A stretch of 64,000 bases of DNA from Antiquaquibacter metalliresistens (lineage in GTDB: Bacteria; Actinomycetota; Actinomycetes; Actinomycetales; Microbacteriaceae): assembly GCF_029211225.1 (NCBI RefSeq), contig NZ_JARGEM010000001.1, forward strand, positions 372,001 to 436,000. Direction: 5' to 3'. Below are positions 1 through 9,069 of this stretch, piece by piece. The notes under the pieces were generated by a model, which searched no databases, was not told the origin of the DNA, and was given only the letters and a program-made list of their open reading frames with translations. A program made the position numbers and the translations under genes. Position 1 is the stretch's first letter. Each line of letters begins with the position of its first letter.

Positions 1-2874
1 GCCTTCGACGACATGGTCGACCTCGTCGTGGAACGCCTGACCCCGCTCTACGAGTTCGCGGCGCAGTCCCCGACCGCGAAGTTCATCAACCTCGACATGG
101 AGGAGTACCGCGACCTCGATCTGACGGTCGCGGTGTTCCAGCGGCTGCTCGACCAACCGGCCCTGCGCGATCTCGAGGCGGGCATCGTGCTGCAGGCCTA
201 CCTGCCGGATGCGCTCGCCGCGCTCCAGGGCCTGACGCGGTGGGCGGTCGAGCGTCGGGCGCAGGGGGGAGCGGGCATCAAGGTGCGTGTGGTCAAGGGC
301 GCCAACCTCGCCATGGAGCGGGTCGACGCCACCATGCACGGCTGGCCGTTGGCGACCTGGCACTCGAAGCTCGAAACCGACACGAACTACAAGCGGGTGC
401 TCGAGTGGGCCTTCACACCCGAGCGCACCGACGCCGTGCGGATCGGCGTCGCCGGGCACAACCTGTTCGACGTGGCCTTCGCCTGGTTGCTCGCCAAGGC
501 CCGCAAGGTGGAGCACCGCGTCGAGTTCGAGATGCTGCTGGGCATGGCCACCGGCCAGGCCGATGCCGTGAAGCACGACGTGGGCGGCCTGCTGTTGTAC
601 ACGCCCGTCGTGCACCCGCGCGAGTTCGACTCGGCGATCAGCTATCTCATCCGCAGGCTCGAGGAGAACTCCAGCCAGGAGAACTTCATGTCCGGCGTGT
701 TCGAGCTCGCGACCGACGAGACGGTCTTCGCGCGCGAGGCGGAGCGGTTCCTCGATGCACTCGCCAGGCTCGACGACACCGTGCCGTCGTCGCACCGCAC
801 CCAGCACCGCGGGCGCATGCTCGCCGTCTCGGGGGTCGAGTTCCAGAACGAGCCGGACACCGATCCCTCGATCGCGGCGAATCGAGTGTGGGCCAACGCG
901 GTGCTCGAGCGCAGTGCCGATTCGCAGCTCGGTGTCGACACCATCGCTGCGGGCCGGGTGGCGGATGCCGCGGCCCTCGAGTACCGCGTCGAGACCGCAC
1001 TTCGCGCCGCCGCCGAGTGGGCCGCGCGCCCCGCCGCCGAGCGCGCGCGCGTGCTGCGCGACGCGGGGGACGTGCTGGCGGCCTTCCGTGGACGCCTTGT
1101 CGAAGTGATGGCGAGCGAAGCTGGCAAGACGATCGCGGAGGGCGATGTCGAGGTCAGCGAGGCCGTCGACTTCGCGCGGTACTACGCGAGCCGCATCGGC
1201 GAGCTCGAGTCGGTCGACGACGCGACGTGGCGACCGCCGAGACTCACCGTGGTGACGCCGCCCTGGAACTTCCCGGTCGCGATCCCGGCGGGCGGGGTGC
1301 TCGCCGCGCTCGCCGCCGGTGGTGCGGCGATCATCAAGCCGGCCTCGCTGTCCAAGCGCAGCGCCGCGGTGATGGTGGAGGCGCTCTGGGAGGCCGGGGT
1401 GCCGCGCGAGCTGCTGCAGCTGGTCGAACTGGGTGACCGCGACCTCGGCCCGCGACTCATCGCGCACCCCGCGGTCGACAGGGTGATCCTCACCGGGGCC
1501 TACGAGACAGCACAGCTGTTCCGCTCCTGGCGGCCGGACCTGCCGCTCGTGGCGGAGACCAGCGGCAAGAACGCCATCATCGTCACGCCGAGCGCCGACC
1601 TCGATCTCGCCGTCGCCGACATCGTGCGCAGCGCGTTCGGGCACGCCGGGCAGAAGTGCTCGGCCGCGTCGTTGGCGATCCTGGTCGGTTCCGTCGCCCG
1701 CAGCGAACGCTTCGCCAGGCAGCTCGAGGATGCCGCACGCACCCTGCGCGTCGGCTGGCCGCAACAGCGCGCCACCCAGATGGGGCCGCTCGTCGAGCCC
1801 GCGCACGGCAAGCTCCTCGACGCACTCACGACCCTCGGGCCGGGCGAGCAGTGGATGCTGCAGCCCCGCCGTCTGGACGACCGCGGCCTGCTGTGGTCGC
1901 CCGGCATCCGCACCGGCGTGCAGCCCGGCAGCGAGTTCCATCGCACCGAGTACTTCGGGCCGGTGCTCGGCATCATGACCGCCGCGACACTCGACGAGGC
2001 CATCGAACTGCAGAACGCGGTGGAGTTCGGGTTGACGGCGGGCATCCACTCGCTCGACACCGCCGAGGTCGCCCGCTGGCTCGACACCGTGCAGGCCGGC
2101 AATCTCTACGTCAACCGCGGCATCACCGGCGCGATCGTGCGTCGTCAGCCCTTCGGGGGGTGGAAGCGCTCCGCGGTCGGCCCCGTCGCCAAGGCCGGCG
2201 GCCCCAACTATGTCGCATCCCTCGGGTCGTGGGCGGCGGTCGAGCGCGAGCCGGTCAACGACATCCTGCTCGACGGCATCTCCGATCGGGTCGCCTCGGT
2301 GATCAAGAAGGCGCAGACCGGCATGGACTTCCCCGGCTTCGATCGGGTGCGCGCTGCCGCGCAGAGCGACGAGCTCGCCTGGCGAGCGGAGTACGGCGTC
2401 AGCCGGGATGTCTCGGGCCTCGGTGTCGAACGCAACGTGTTCCGCTACCTGCCGACGACGGTGACCGTTCGGCTCTGCGAGGGCGAGCCGCTCGATCGGC
2501 TGATCCGGCTCATCGCGGCCGCCGCCCGCGCGGGGGCGACCATCGACATCTCGAGCGCGCTGCCGTTGCCGACCGCGCTGGTGCAGTCGTTCGCGGCTCC
2601 GGTGCCGCCCGTCACGGTGCGTTCGCTGAACGTCGAGTCCGACGCGGCATGGCTGGCGCGGGTGCCGGGAACGGATGCCGCACGCATCCGCCTCGTCGGC
2701 GGTGACCCGGTCGCGCTCGCCGCCGTGCTCGACGCCGACACCGCGATCGTGGCGGGACCGGTGACCACCTCGGGCCGGGTCGAGCTGCTGCCCTTCCTGC
2801 GCGAGCAGTCGGTGAGCATCACCGCGCACCGCTTCGGCAATCCCGATCGCGAGTTCGCGGAGCTGCCGATCTGA
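1..2874 (+). CDS. putA: bifunctional proline dehydrogenase / glutamate-semialdehyde dehydrogenase, 5' partial
   Basis: Oxidises proline to glutamate in two steps: FAD-dependent proline dehydrogenase, then NAD-dependent oxidation of glutamate semialdehyde. The frame is open from base 1, so the start lies outside the window; 957 codons are visible and family members have about 1,150. The proline dehydrogenase part covers roughly codons 1-240, with FINLDMEEYRDLDLT near the start and the substrate-binding arginine pair in YLIRRLEEN. The aldehyde dehydrogenase part spans about codons 290-760, with PPWNFPVAIP, the glutamate of ETSGKN and the catalytic cysteine at codon 553 in GQKCSA. The remaining C-terminal part corresponds to the extra domain of long actinobacterial PutA proteins. 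It ends 13 bp from the convergent histidine kinase gene. The rocD gene 8.6 kb away makes the same semialdehyde, so both feed one pathway. Confidence 0.95.
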   Translation, partial: AFDDMVDLVVERLTPLYEFAAQSPTAKFINLDMEEYRDLDLTVAVFQRLLDQPALRDLEAGIVLQAYLPDALAALQGLTRWAVERRAQGGAGIKVRVVKGANLAMERVDATMHGWPLATWHSKLETDTNYKRVLEWAFTPERTDAVRIGVAGHNLFDVAFAWLLAKARKVEHRVEFEMLLGMATGQADAVKHDVGGLLLYTPVVHPREFDSAISYLIRRLEENSSQENFMSGVFELATDETVFAREAERFLDALARLDDTVPSSHRTQHRGRMLAVSGVEFQNEPDTDPSIAANRVWANAVLERSADSQLGVDTIAAGRVADAAALEYRVETALRAAAEWAARPAAERARVLRDAGDVLAAFRGRLVEVMASEAGKTIAEGDVEVSEAVDFARYYASRIGELESVDDATWRPPRLTVVTPPWNFPVAIPAGGVLAALAAGGAAIIKPASLSKRSAAVMVEALWEAGVPRELLQLVELGDRDLGPRLIAHPAVDRVILTGAYETAQLFRSWRPDLPLVAETSGKNAIIVTPSADLDLAVADIVRSAFGHAGQKCSAASLAILVGSVARSERFARQLEDAARTLRVGWPQQRATQMGPLVEPAHGKLLDALTTLGPGEQWMLQPRRLDDRGLLWSPGIRTGVQPGSEFHRTEYFGPVLGIMTAATLDEAIELQNAVEFGLTAGIHSLDTAEVARWLDTVQAGNLYVNRGITGAIVRRQPFGGWKRSAVGPVAKAGGPNYVASLGSWAAVEREPVNDILLDGISDRVASVIKKAQTGMDFPGFDRVRAAAQSDELAWRAEYGVSRDVSGLGVERNVFRYLPTTVTVRLCEGEPLDRLIRLIAAAARAGATIDISSALPLPTALVQSFAAPVPPVTVRSLNVESDAAWLARVPGTDAARIRLVGGDPVALAAVLDADTAIVAGPVTTSGRVELLPFLREQSVSITAHRFGNPDREFAELPI

Positions 2875-2887
2875 GGAACGCGGGTGT

Positions 2888-4132
2888 TCAGAGCGCCGGA
2901 AGACCCAGTCGCGCGATGAGTCCGCCGCCCGCCCGGCCTACGACTTCGAGTCGACCGCCGTGGGTCGCTGCGACGCTCTCCACGATGGCGAGGCCGAGGC
3001 CGAGACCGATGCCGTCCCCACGCGCGGTGCGACTGGCGTCCGCGCGGTAGAACGGCTCGGTGAGCAGGGCGAGCGTCGACGCATCGATCTCCTCGCCGCT
3101 GTTGGCGACATCCAAGACCACCATCGGGCCTTCTCGCCGCATGTGCACCTCGAGCAGTCCGCCCTCGACGTTGTGCCGGATGGCATTGTCGAGGAGGTTG
3201 CGCACGGCCCGCGCAAGGAGCACGGGCTCGGCCTTCACCGACGCATTCGTGAGCTCGGCCCGCACGCGAATGCCCCGGGCATCTGCCGCCTCGGCCAGGT
3301 CATCCAGCTCCGCCCTCACGAGAGAGCCGAAGTCGACCTCGTCCGCACCGTCGATTCGAGCGCGCGAGCGTGCGAGCGCCAACAGCGAGGTGATGAGTCG
3401 CTCGCTCTGCAGCGTCGCCCGCAGCGCGCGTCGCAGAGCGGGCTCGAGCTCCGCTGGCACGACGCCCTGGTCGAGCGGTATTTCGAGGGCGATTCGCGTC
3501 GTGGTCAGCGGCGTGCGCAACTCGTGCGAGGCATTGGCGACAAAGCGGTCCTGGGCGGCGAACGCCAACTGAAGGCGATCGAGCATGCCGTCGATGGTGT
3601 CGCCGAGCTCCTTGATCTCATCGTTCGGCCCCGGCAGCTCGAGACGCCGACCGAGGTCGCGCTCGGAGATATCGCGTGCGGTCGCGGTCACCTCGCCGAT
3701 GCGATCGAGCGAACGGCGAGCGAGCCAGAACGCGACGGCCGCCGCGACGACCGTGAACGCTGCCAGCAGCGCGATCGACCAGGGCAGCAGACCCTCACCC
3801 ACCGTCGCGGAGAGGAAGGCGGATTGCTGGAGCACCGGCCCGCTGGAAACGGACATCGTCCCGGCTGCAGGCAGTGCTTCCTCCACTGACGTGGATGCGT
3901 CCCCCGACCCGCTGCCGAGCATGCACCCGGTCGCGACCAGAGTGCCGTTCGAGTCCGCGGGCGCCATGGACCCGGACTCGACGCAACTGCTGAGCGTCAC
4001 CCGGATCGCCGAGGCGAACAGCTCCTGCACGACGAGGTACTGCGCCGCGAGCAACCCCGCGCCCGCGGCGATGAACACCGCCATGATGATGAGGCCGAGC
4101 CGAGCGCGGAAGGTCAGTCGAGGACGCTTCAC
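2888..4132 (-). CDS. sensor histidine kinase
   Basis: Membrane sensor kinase of the HAMP-HisKA-HATPase type, 414 aa. Two membrane segments (about residues 12-34 and 116-140) flank an extracytoplasmic loop of about 80 residues with two cysteines (C50 and C70) that could form a disulfide. A HAMP linker follows, then the phosphoacceptor His203 in NASHELRTPL, the N box LLDNAIRHN and the G box GDGIGLGLGLAIV. The GTG start at 4132 overlaps the stop of the response regulator gene by four bases, so the two are translationally coupled. The divergent lipoprotein/ABC operon is the likely target. The stimulus is unknown; cell-envelope stress or an antimicrobial peptide is a guess from the neighbouring MacB-type system. 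Confidence 0.93.
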   Translation of the reverse strand: MKRPRLTFRARLGLIIMAVFIAAGAGLLAAQYLVVQELFASAIRVTLSSCVESGSMAPADSNGTLVATGCMLGSGSGDASTSVEEALPAAGTMSVSSGPVLQQSAFLSATVGEGLLPWSIALLAAFTVVAAAVAFWLARRSLDRIGEVTATARDISERDLGRRLELPGPNDEIKELGDTIDGMLDRLQLAFAAQDRFVANASHELRTPLTTTRIALEIPLDQGVVPAELEPALRRALRATLQSERLITSLLALARSRARIDGADEVDFGSLVRAELDDLAEAADARGIRVRAELTNASVKAEPVLLARAVRNLLDNAIRHNVEGGLLEVHMRREGPMVVLDVANSGEEIDASTLALLTEPFYRADASRTARGDGIGLGLGLAIVESVAATHGGRLEVVGRAGGGLIARLGLPAL

Positions 4133-4793
4133 GGCTCGCCCACCCGATAGCCGTAGCCGGGGGATGAATGGATGATGCCCGGCGATCCGAGCTTGCGCCG
4201 CAGCGTGTGGACGACGACCTTGACCACTCCGCGTGTCCGCTCGCGCGGATCCTCCCAGACTTCATCGAGCAGCTCCTCCACGCGGACATAGCCCCCGGAT
4301 GCCACCAGCAGCGCCTCGAGCACCCCGAACTCCTTGGGCGTCAGCGATACCGGAACGCCATCACGTTCGGCCACACGGCGCACGCTGTCGAGGCGTACGC
4401 CCGCGGCCTCGAGCACGCCCGTCGCACCGCCGGCACCGCGTCGTCGGGCGAGCGCGCGGATCCGAGCCGTGAGCTCGAGATAGGCGAAGGGCTTCGCGAG
4501 GTAGTCGTCCGCGCCGAGATCGAGGCCCTCCACACGATCACCGAGGGTGCCCGCCGCCGTGAGCATGAGGATCCGCGCGGGGTGTCGCTCCGCCACGAGC
4601 GTGCGACAGACGGCATCGCCACTGAGCACGGGGAGGTCGCGATCGAGCACGATGACGCGATGTCGGCGGCTCCGGCGGCCACGAGCGCGGCAGACCCGTC
4701 GCGGGCGACGTCCACGAGGTAGCCCTCCCGTCGCAGGCCCTCGGCGAGGGCATCCGCGAGGTCGGTTTCGTCTTCGACGAGCAGCAATCTCAT
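4129..4793 (-). pseudogene. OmpR/PhoB-type response regulator, frameshifted in this sequence
   Basis: Partner of the downstream kinase. The start at 4793 gives MRLLLVEDETDLADALAEG and a normal receiver domain for about 44 residues (to VAAGAAD). At about 4661 the frame is lost: the rest of the receiver (RVIVLDRDLPVLSGDAV, with the phosphoacceptor Asp) and the whole winged-helix effector domain (to GYGYRVGEP) continue in another frame. One additional base near 4661, for example GACTATCGC in place of GACATCGC on the coding strand, restores a normal protein of about 221 residues. The break is therefore a single-base deletion, real or a sequencing error. An internal GTG at 4650 could restart translation at LDRDLP and give a 173-residue protein without the acidic pocket (VEDE). 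Every other position looks intact, which favours an assembly error or a very recent mutation. Confidence 0.85.
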
Positions 4794-4829
4794 GTCGCCT
4801 CCTTCGCGAACCGAGATTGGGCTGCCGGC

Positions 4830-4847
4830 GGTTAGGGATGGGTTAGG
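4830..4847. promoter_or_regulatory. direct repeat GGTTAGG x2, likely response-regulator binding site
   Basis: GGTTAGG occurs at 4830-4836 and 4841-4847, exactly 11 bp apart, in the gap between the two-component genes and the lipoprotein operon. Tandem repeats at one-helical-turn spacing are typical of OmpR/PhoB-family regulators. Assignment to the adjacent regulator is inference. Confidence 0.5.
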
Positions 4848-4933
4848 CGGACTCACACCGGAAGCAAACCACGGCATCCGTAGAACTGGCCAGGAGAGTC
4901 GCGGGCCCATCGCGACCGAAAGGAGCAGACATC

Positions 4934-5683
4934 ATGTCGATCTACCAACGGCCCCTCCTGACCCTGCTCGCACTCGGCGCGCTCGCGCTGGCGGGCTGCA
5001 CCGCACCTCCGCACACCCAGGACGGTTCGGATGACGGAGCCAACGATGCGGCCGCCTCACGTTTCGTCGCCTGCTTGGAAGGGCACGGCCAGATCGCCAA
5101 GATCGTCCCGAGCGGCATGGTCGGAGTGCTGATGCCCGAGGGGACTGGTCCGGACGGCAGCCTCTCGGCCGAGGGCGGCACATCCGGCACGCTGGGTGAG
5201 CCTCTGACGGTCGTGAGCGTCTTCGTCGACGAAGAGGGACAGTGGATGGCCGCGTCCGACGCCGATGCGTATCCCGAGGAGGGCGGCATGCGCGAGGCGT
5301 GGGCCGCGTGTGTGAGCGAGGTGCCAGAGTTCCAGCAACCGAGACCGAGCATGACGAACCCCGACGCGGAGGCCAACCGCATCAGCCAGGAGGAACAGGT
5401 CGACGCGAGCCTCGCGTTCGCCGCCTGCGCTCGCGAGAACGGGTACGCGGACTTCGCCGACCCCAGCGGGGGCGGGGTGATCACCTTGCCCAGGGGCATC
5501 TCCGAGGACGAGTTCCGCTCCCTCCTCGAAGCCTGCTCCGAGGTGCTCGGCGGGCTCGGGCTTCCGCTGGAACGCGAGACCGTCGAGTCGCTCGACTTCG
5601 ATGTGTTCGCGGTGATGTCCGAGTACATCACCGGCAGCATCCAGAGCGGGACCTCGGTGTCCGGTGGTCCGGAGAACGGATGA
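4934..5683 (+). CDS. predicted lipoprotein of an ABC efflux operon
   Basis: Exported lipoprotein of 249 aa. The signal peptide ends in a lipobox (ALALAGC), so the mature protein is predicted to be anchored to the outer face of the membrane by a diacylglyceryl cysteine. The body has two similar segments with conserved cysteines, RFVACLEGHG near residue 43 and AFAACAREN-YADFADP near residue 160; the second resembles lipoproteins often encoded next to actinobacterial peptidoglycan-binding efflux adaptors. A strong ribosome site (AAAGGAG) precedes the ATG. Its stop overlaps the next start by four bases. Its function is unknown; it may present or sense the substrate for the ABC system or modulate the divergently encoded kinase. 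Confidence 0.85.
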   Translation: MSIYQRPLLTLLALGALALAGCTAPPHTQDGSDDGANDAAASRFVACLEGHGQIAKIVPSGMVGVLMPEGTGPDGSLSAEGGTSGTLGEPLTVVSVFVDEEGQWMAASDADAYPEEGGMREAWAACVSEVPEFQQPRPSMTNPDAEANRISQEEQVDASLAFAACARENGYADFADPSGGGVITLPRGISEDEFRSLLEACSEVLGGLGLPLERETVESLDFDVFAVMSEYITGSIQSGTSVSGGPENG

Positions 5684-6723
5684 GCCGCCGCCTCGCGTTC
5701 GCGCTGATCTGCGTGCTCGGTGCGATCGTGATCGCGATCGCCGTGCTGCAGCCCTGGCGATCCGACCCCGAGCTCGAGACCGAGTCGAGCGGGCCAGTCA
5801 CCGAGGTCGTCGAGCGCACAACGCTCACCTCGAACCTCGTGCTCAACGGCAACCTCAGCTACGGCGAGTCCATCGACCTTCCGGGTCGCTCGGGGACGAT
5901 CACCGCCCTGCCGAAGGCCGGCCAGATCGTCTCCGTCGGGCAGGCCCTCTATGAGGTCGACGGCAAGCCGGTCGTCGCCGTGCGCGGTGACAGGCCGTTC
6001 TGGCGACCACTGAGCTATGACTCGCCTGACGGGCCGGACATCCAACAACTGGAGCAGTTTCTCGTGAGCGCGGGCTTCGGAACCGAACTCGACGTCGACA
6101 CCGTCTTCACCCGCGGCACCGAGCGCGCCGTCGAGGCTTGGCAGGAGGCATCAGGCTTCGAGGTCACGGGCACCGTTGGGCTCGGTGACGTGGTCGCTGT
6201 CGGATCGGACTCGATCCGGATCGATTCCGTGATCGCCGAACTCGGAGATCAGGCGGTCGCGGGCTCGTTCGCCTATACGAGCACCTCGCTACGAGTGATC
6301 GCGAAGCTCACGGATGCACAGGCTCGTGAGATCCTCCCGGCGACGGTCGTGACCGTGACTTTGCCGGATGGCACCGACCTGGCGGGCGAGATCACGGCGA
6401 TCGACCCCGGAGGCGAACCCACTGGCAAGGACGAGGAGACGACATCGCCTACGGCCGTCGTCGAGCTCGATGACCCGGGCGCAGCCGAGGGCATCGGTCT
6501 GCGTGCGGTCAAGGTGTCTCTCGCGGCGGCCGCGGTCGCTGACGCCCTCGTCGTGCCGGTGACCGCGCTCGTTGCGACGATCGACGGCGGCTATGCGGTC
6601 GACGTCGTGCGTGAGGAGGAGACGGTGCGCGTCCCGGTCGAGCTCGGCCTCATCGCCGACGCGCGTGTGCAGGTGATCGGCGGCGATCTCGTCGAGGGCG
6701 ACCTTGTGGTGGTGGCTCAGTGA
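5680..6723 (+). CDS. membrane-fusion (HlyD/MacA-like) protein with peptidoglycan-binding domain
   Basis: Adaptor subunit of a MacB-type ABC system, 347 aa. One N-terminal membrane anchor (residues about 5-22) is followed by a beta-barrel/lipoyl-like region ([19 protein letters not shown]) and then a peptidoglycan-binding-domain-like stretch ([16 protein letters not shown] through [14 protein letters not shown]). The C-terminal half is a second beta-rich region ending in [19 protein letters not shown], as in efflux adaptors. The ATG at 5680 was chosen because it overlaps the lipoprotein stop as ATGA. In Gram-positive bacteria such proteins probably link the permease to the cell wall. The exported substrate cannot be deduced. 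Confidence 0.88.
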   Translation: MSRRLAFALICVLGAIVIAIAVLQPWRSDPELETESSGPVTEVVERTTLTSNLVLNGNLSYGESIDLPGRSGTITALPKAGQIVSVGQALYEVDGKPVVAVRGDRPFWRPLSYDSPDGPDIQQLEQFLVSAGFGTELDVDTVFTRGTERAVEAWQEASGFEVTGTVGLGDVVAVGSDSIRIDSVIAELGDQAVAGSFAYTSTSLRVIAKLTDAQAREILPATVVTVTLPDGTDLAGEITAIDPGGEPTGKDEETTSPTAVVELDDPGAAEGIGLRAVKVSLAAAAVADALVVPVTALVATIDGGYAVDVVREEETVRVPVELGLIADARVQVIGGDLVEGDLVVVAQ

Positions 6724-7424
6724 ACGCTACGCCGGTCGTCGAGCTCGTCGATGTCGTCAAGGAGTATCCGGGCTCGCCTCCCTTACGCGTGCTGCACGGG
6801 GTGAGCCTCGCGCTCGGAGCCGGAGAGCTCGTCTCGGTCGTCGGGGCCTCCGGCTCCGGCAAGAGCACGATGCTCGCGATCATGGGGATGCTCGACGAGC
6901 CGACTGCGGGCAGGGTGCTCGTCGACGGCATCGACGCGGCGAGTCTGGGTGAACGCGACCGGGCCGCGTTGCGGGCCCGCCGAATCGGCTTCGTGTTCCA
7001 GCAGTTCTTCCTCCTGCCGGCGCTCGACGCGCTCGACAACGTCGCCCTGGGACTGCTGTACGCCGGTGTTCCCGCGGGTGAGCGCGCGCGACGCGCGGCG
7101 GACGCGCTCGAGCGCGTCGGCCTCGGGTCTCGCATGAGGCACCGTCCGGGGGAACTCTCGGGCGGGGAGCAGCAGCGCGTCGCGATCGCACGCGCGGTCG
7201 TGGGCGAGCCGGCCGTGCTCTTCGCCGACGAGCCGACCGGAGCCCTCGATTCGACGACGGGGGAGAGCGTTCTCGAGCTGCTGACCTCGATCGCGTCCGA
7301 CGGGACGGCGGTCGTGATCATCACGCACGACCTGCGCATCGCAGACCGCACCGAGCGTCGGGTGAGCATCCACGACGGTCGCATCGTCGCCGACACTGTC
7401 GCGCTTGTCGGGAGCGATCGATGA
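6720..7424 (+). CDS. ABC transporter ATP-binding protein, MacB/LolD type
   Basis: ATPase subunit of the efflux system, 234 aa. Walker A is GASGSGKST, the signature is [15 protein letters not shown] and Walker B is [14 protein letters not shown], followed by the H-loop histidine in [10 protein letters not shown]. The insertion [18 protein letters not shown] is typical of the MacB/LolD subfamily, which powers mechanotransmission rather than transmembrane transport. The GTG start overlaps the preceding stop (GTGA) and its own stop overlaps the permease start (ATGA). Confidence 0.95.
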   Translation: MNATPVVELVDVVKEYPGSPPLRVLHGVSLALGAGELVSVVGASGSGKSTMLAIMGMLDEPTAGRVLVDGIDAASLGERDRAALRARRIGFVFQQFFLLPALDALDNVALGLLYAGVPAGERARRAADALERVGLGSRMRHRPGELSGGEQQRVAIARAVVGEPAVLFADEPTGALDSTTGESVLELLTSIASDGTAVVIITHDLRIADRTERRVSIHDGRIVADTVALVGSDR

Positions 7425-8617
7425 GCCGGGACGTCATCCGACTGAGCATCGCCGACACGATCCGCACCGCGCTCATCGGGCCGCGCAGCCGGAAGCTGCG
7501 CACCGCGCTCTCCGCTCTGGGCGTCGCGGTCGGGATCGCCGCCCTCACCGCGATCACCGGGATCGCGGCGTCGAACCAGGCTGCGTTGCTCGCCCGGCTC
7601 GACGCACTCGGCGCCAACCTGCTCGTCGTGCAACCGGGCTATGGGCCCAGCAACGAGAAGGTGCCGCTGCCCGATTCGGCACCCGGCATGATCGGGCGCA
7701 TCGACGGCGTCGAAGAGACGGGAGTGCTCTACAGCACGCCCGAGGGCACCGGTGCCTACCGCAACGATCTCATCCCGGAGACCCGCGGAAACGGACTCAC
7801 CGTGTACGGAGCGAGTCCGGGCTTCCTCTCAGCGGTCGAGGGGAGACTGGCGAAGGGCGTGTGGTTCGACGAGCATTCGCGCGCGCTCCCCGTCGCGGTG
7901 CTCGGCGCCGCCGCCGCCGCTCGACTCGGGGTCACCGACCCGGGCGTGCGGGTATGGATCGGCGAGCAGTGGTACGCGGTCACCGGCATCCTCGCGGGTG
8001 CGGGCCTCGCCGAGGCCGTGGACACGGGCGTGTTCCTCGGCGACGCTTGGGCAGCCGGCCGGGTGTCCGAGGGGGAGGAACACGCCATCGCAGCAATCTA
8101 CGTTCGCTCGACAGCGGGCGAGGTCGACACGATTCGCGACGCGGTGACGCGGGCCGCGAATCCCACCTCGCCCTACGTGCTGGTTGCCGACCTCGCCGAG
8201 CTCGTCGGCGCCCGCCAGACGACCGACGAGACGCTCTCGGGTCTCGCGGTGGGTCTCGCGGCCATCGCACTGCTCGTGGGAGGGGTCGGCATCGCCAACA
8301 CGATGGTCGTCGCCGTGCTCGAGCGACGAGGCGAGATCGGCCTTCGGCGAGCGCTGGGGGCGCGACCGGGTCAGATCGCGGGGCAGTTCGTCGGCGAGGC
8401 CCTCATCCTCGGCGCTCTCGGTGGCGCCGCCGGCATGGTGATCGGGGCCCTCGCCGTGTTCGGCTATGCCGCGGTACTCGGGCAGATCGCCACGATCCCG
8501 ATGCCGGTGGTCGTGGGCGGGCCGCTCGTTTCGGTCGTCGTGGGCGCCGTCGCGGGGCTCTACCCCGCGTTGAGCGCGGCACGTCTGGCCCCGACGTCGG
8601 CGCTTCGTGCGGTGTGA
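7421..8617 (+). CDS. ABC transporter permease, MacB/FtsX type
   Basis: Membrane subunit of 398 aa. One N-terminal membrane helix ([20 protein letters not shown]) is followed by a large extracytoplasmic domain of about 230 residues (MacB_PCD-like) and three C-terminal helices of the FtsX domain. The coupling region [20 protein letters not shown] is a recognisable hallmark. It is the last gene of the four-gene unit lipoprotein-adaptor-ATPase-permease, all joined by four-base overlaps. Such systems export antimicrobial peptides, toxins or lipoproteins; the substrate is unknown here. Confidence 0.94.
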   Translation: MSRDVIRLSIADTIRTALIGPRSRKLRTALSALGVAVGIAALTAITGIAASNQAALLARLDALGANLLVVQPGYGPSNEKVPLPDSAPGMIGRIDGVEETGVLYSTPEGTGAYRNDLIPETRGNGLTVYGASPGFLSAVEGRLAKGVWFDEHSRALPVAVLGAAAAARLGVTDPGVRVWIGEQWYAVTGILAGAGLAEAVDTGVFLGDAWAAGRVSEGEEHAIAAIYVRSTAGEVDTIRDAVTRAANPTSPYVLVADLAELVGARQTTDETLSGLAVGLAAIALLVGGVGIANTMVVAVLERRGEIGLRRALGARPGQIAGQFVGEALILGALGGAAGMVIGALAVFGYAAVLGQIATIPMPVVVGGPLVSVVVGAVAGLYPALSAARLAPTSALRAV

Positions 8618-8637
8618 GCGGGGGCCCGGACCGCTGC

Positions 8638-9033
8638 TCAGCCGCCGATGGCCGCCCTGACGAACGCCACGGCCCGATCGGCGTCGATGCCGAGCGTCAG
8701 GGCGCGGGCGGCATAGGCCTGCGCGTCGAGCTGCAGCAGGGCCGCGGCATCCCCGCCCTTCGCCTTGACGACCGTGCCGTTGCGACCCCGGGTCTCGACG
8801 AACCCGTCGGCCTCGAGCTCCCGGTAGGCCCGCGCGACCGTATTGGGGGCGATGCCGAGGTCGGTCGCGAGCTGGCGCACGGCGGGCAGTCGCGTGCCCG
8901 CGATGAGCTCGCCCGCGCCGATGCGGGCGATCACCTGGGCCTTGAGCTGCTCGAAGGGGGGCAGCTCGCCTCTCGGATCGATCTCGAACGCGACGCCGCT
9001 GGAGGTCTCGGGGCGACGCCAGGACTGACTCAT
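8638..9033 (-). CDS. GntR-family regulator, YtrA type
   Basis: Small DNA-binding protein of 131 aa. The winged helix-turn-helix occupies about residues 20-90 (FEQLKAQVIARIGAGELIAG, then PAVRQLATDLGIAPNTVARA) and the short C-terminal tail has no large ligand domain. This architecture is typical of YtrA-like GntR proteins, which often control ABC exporters. It converges on the MacB-type operon and is divergent from the MBL-fold gene with only 36 bp between starts, so it may control either. The ATG at 9033 is the only start that leaves the N-terminus a normal length. Confidence 0.9.
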   Translation of the reverse strand: MSQSWRRPETSSGVAFEIDPRGELPPFEQLKAQVIARIGAGELIAGTRLPAVRQLATDLGIAPNTVARAYRELEADGFVETRGRNGTVVKAKGGDAAALLQLDAQAYAARALTLGIDADRAVAFVRAAIGG

Positions 9034-9057
9034 GCCAACACCCTGCCACGGTTGCGT

Positions 9058-9063
9058 TAGCGT
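9058..9063 (+). promoter_or_regulatory. -10 hexamer TAGCGT before the MBL-fold gene
   Basis: TAGCGT ends 6 nt before the GTG at 9070, the spacing expected when transcription starts at the start codon. It is the main reason to prefer 9070 over the ATG at 9127. Confidence 0.5.
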
Positions 9064-9069
9064 GGCGGA

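Noticed and set aside
240-1436. 398-codon frame overlapping putA in another phase
   Set aside because: Arg/Gly-rich shadow; the putA frame carries all catalytic motifs.
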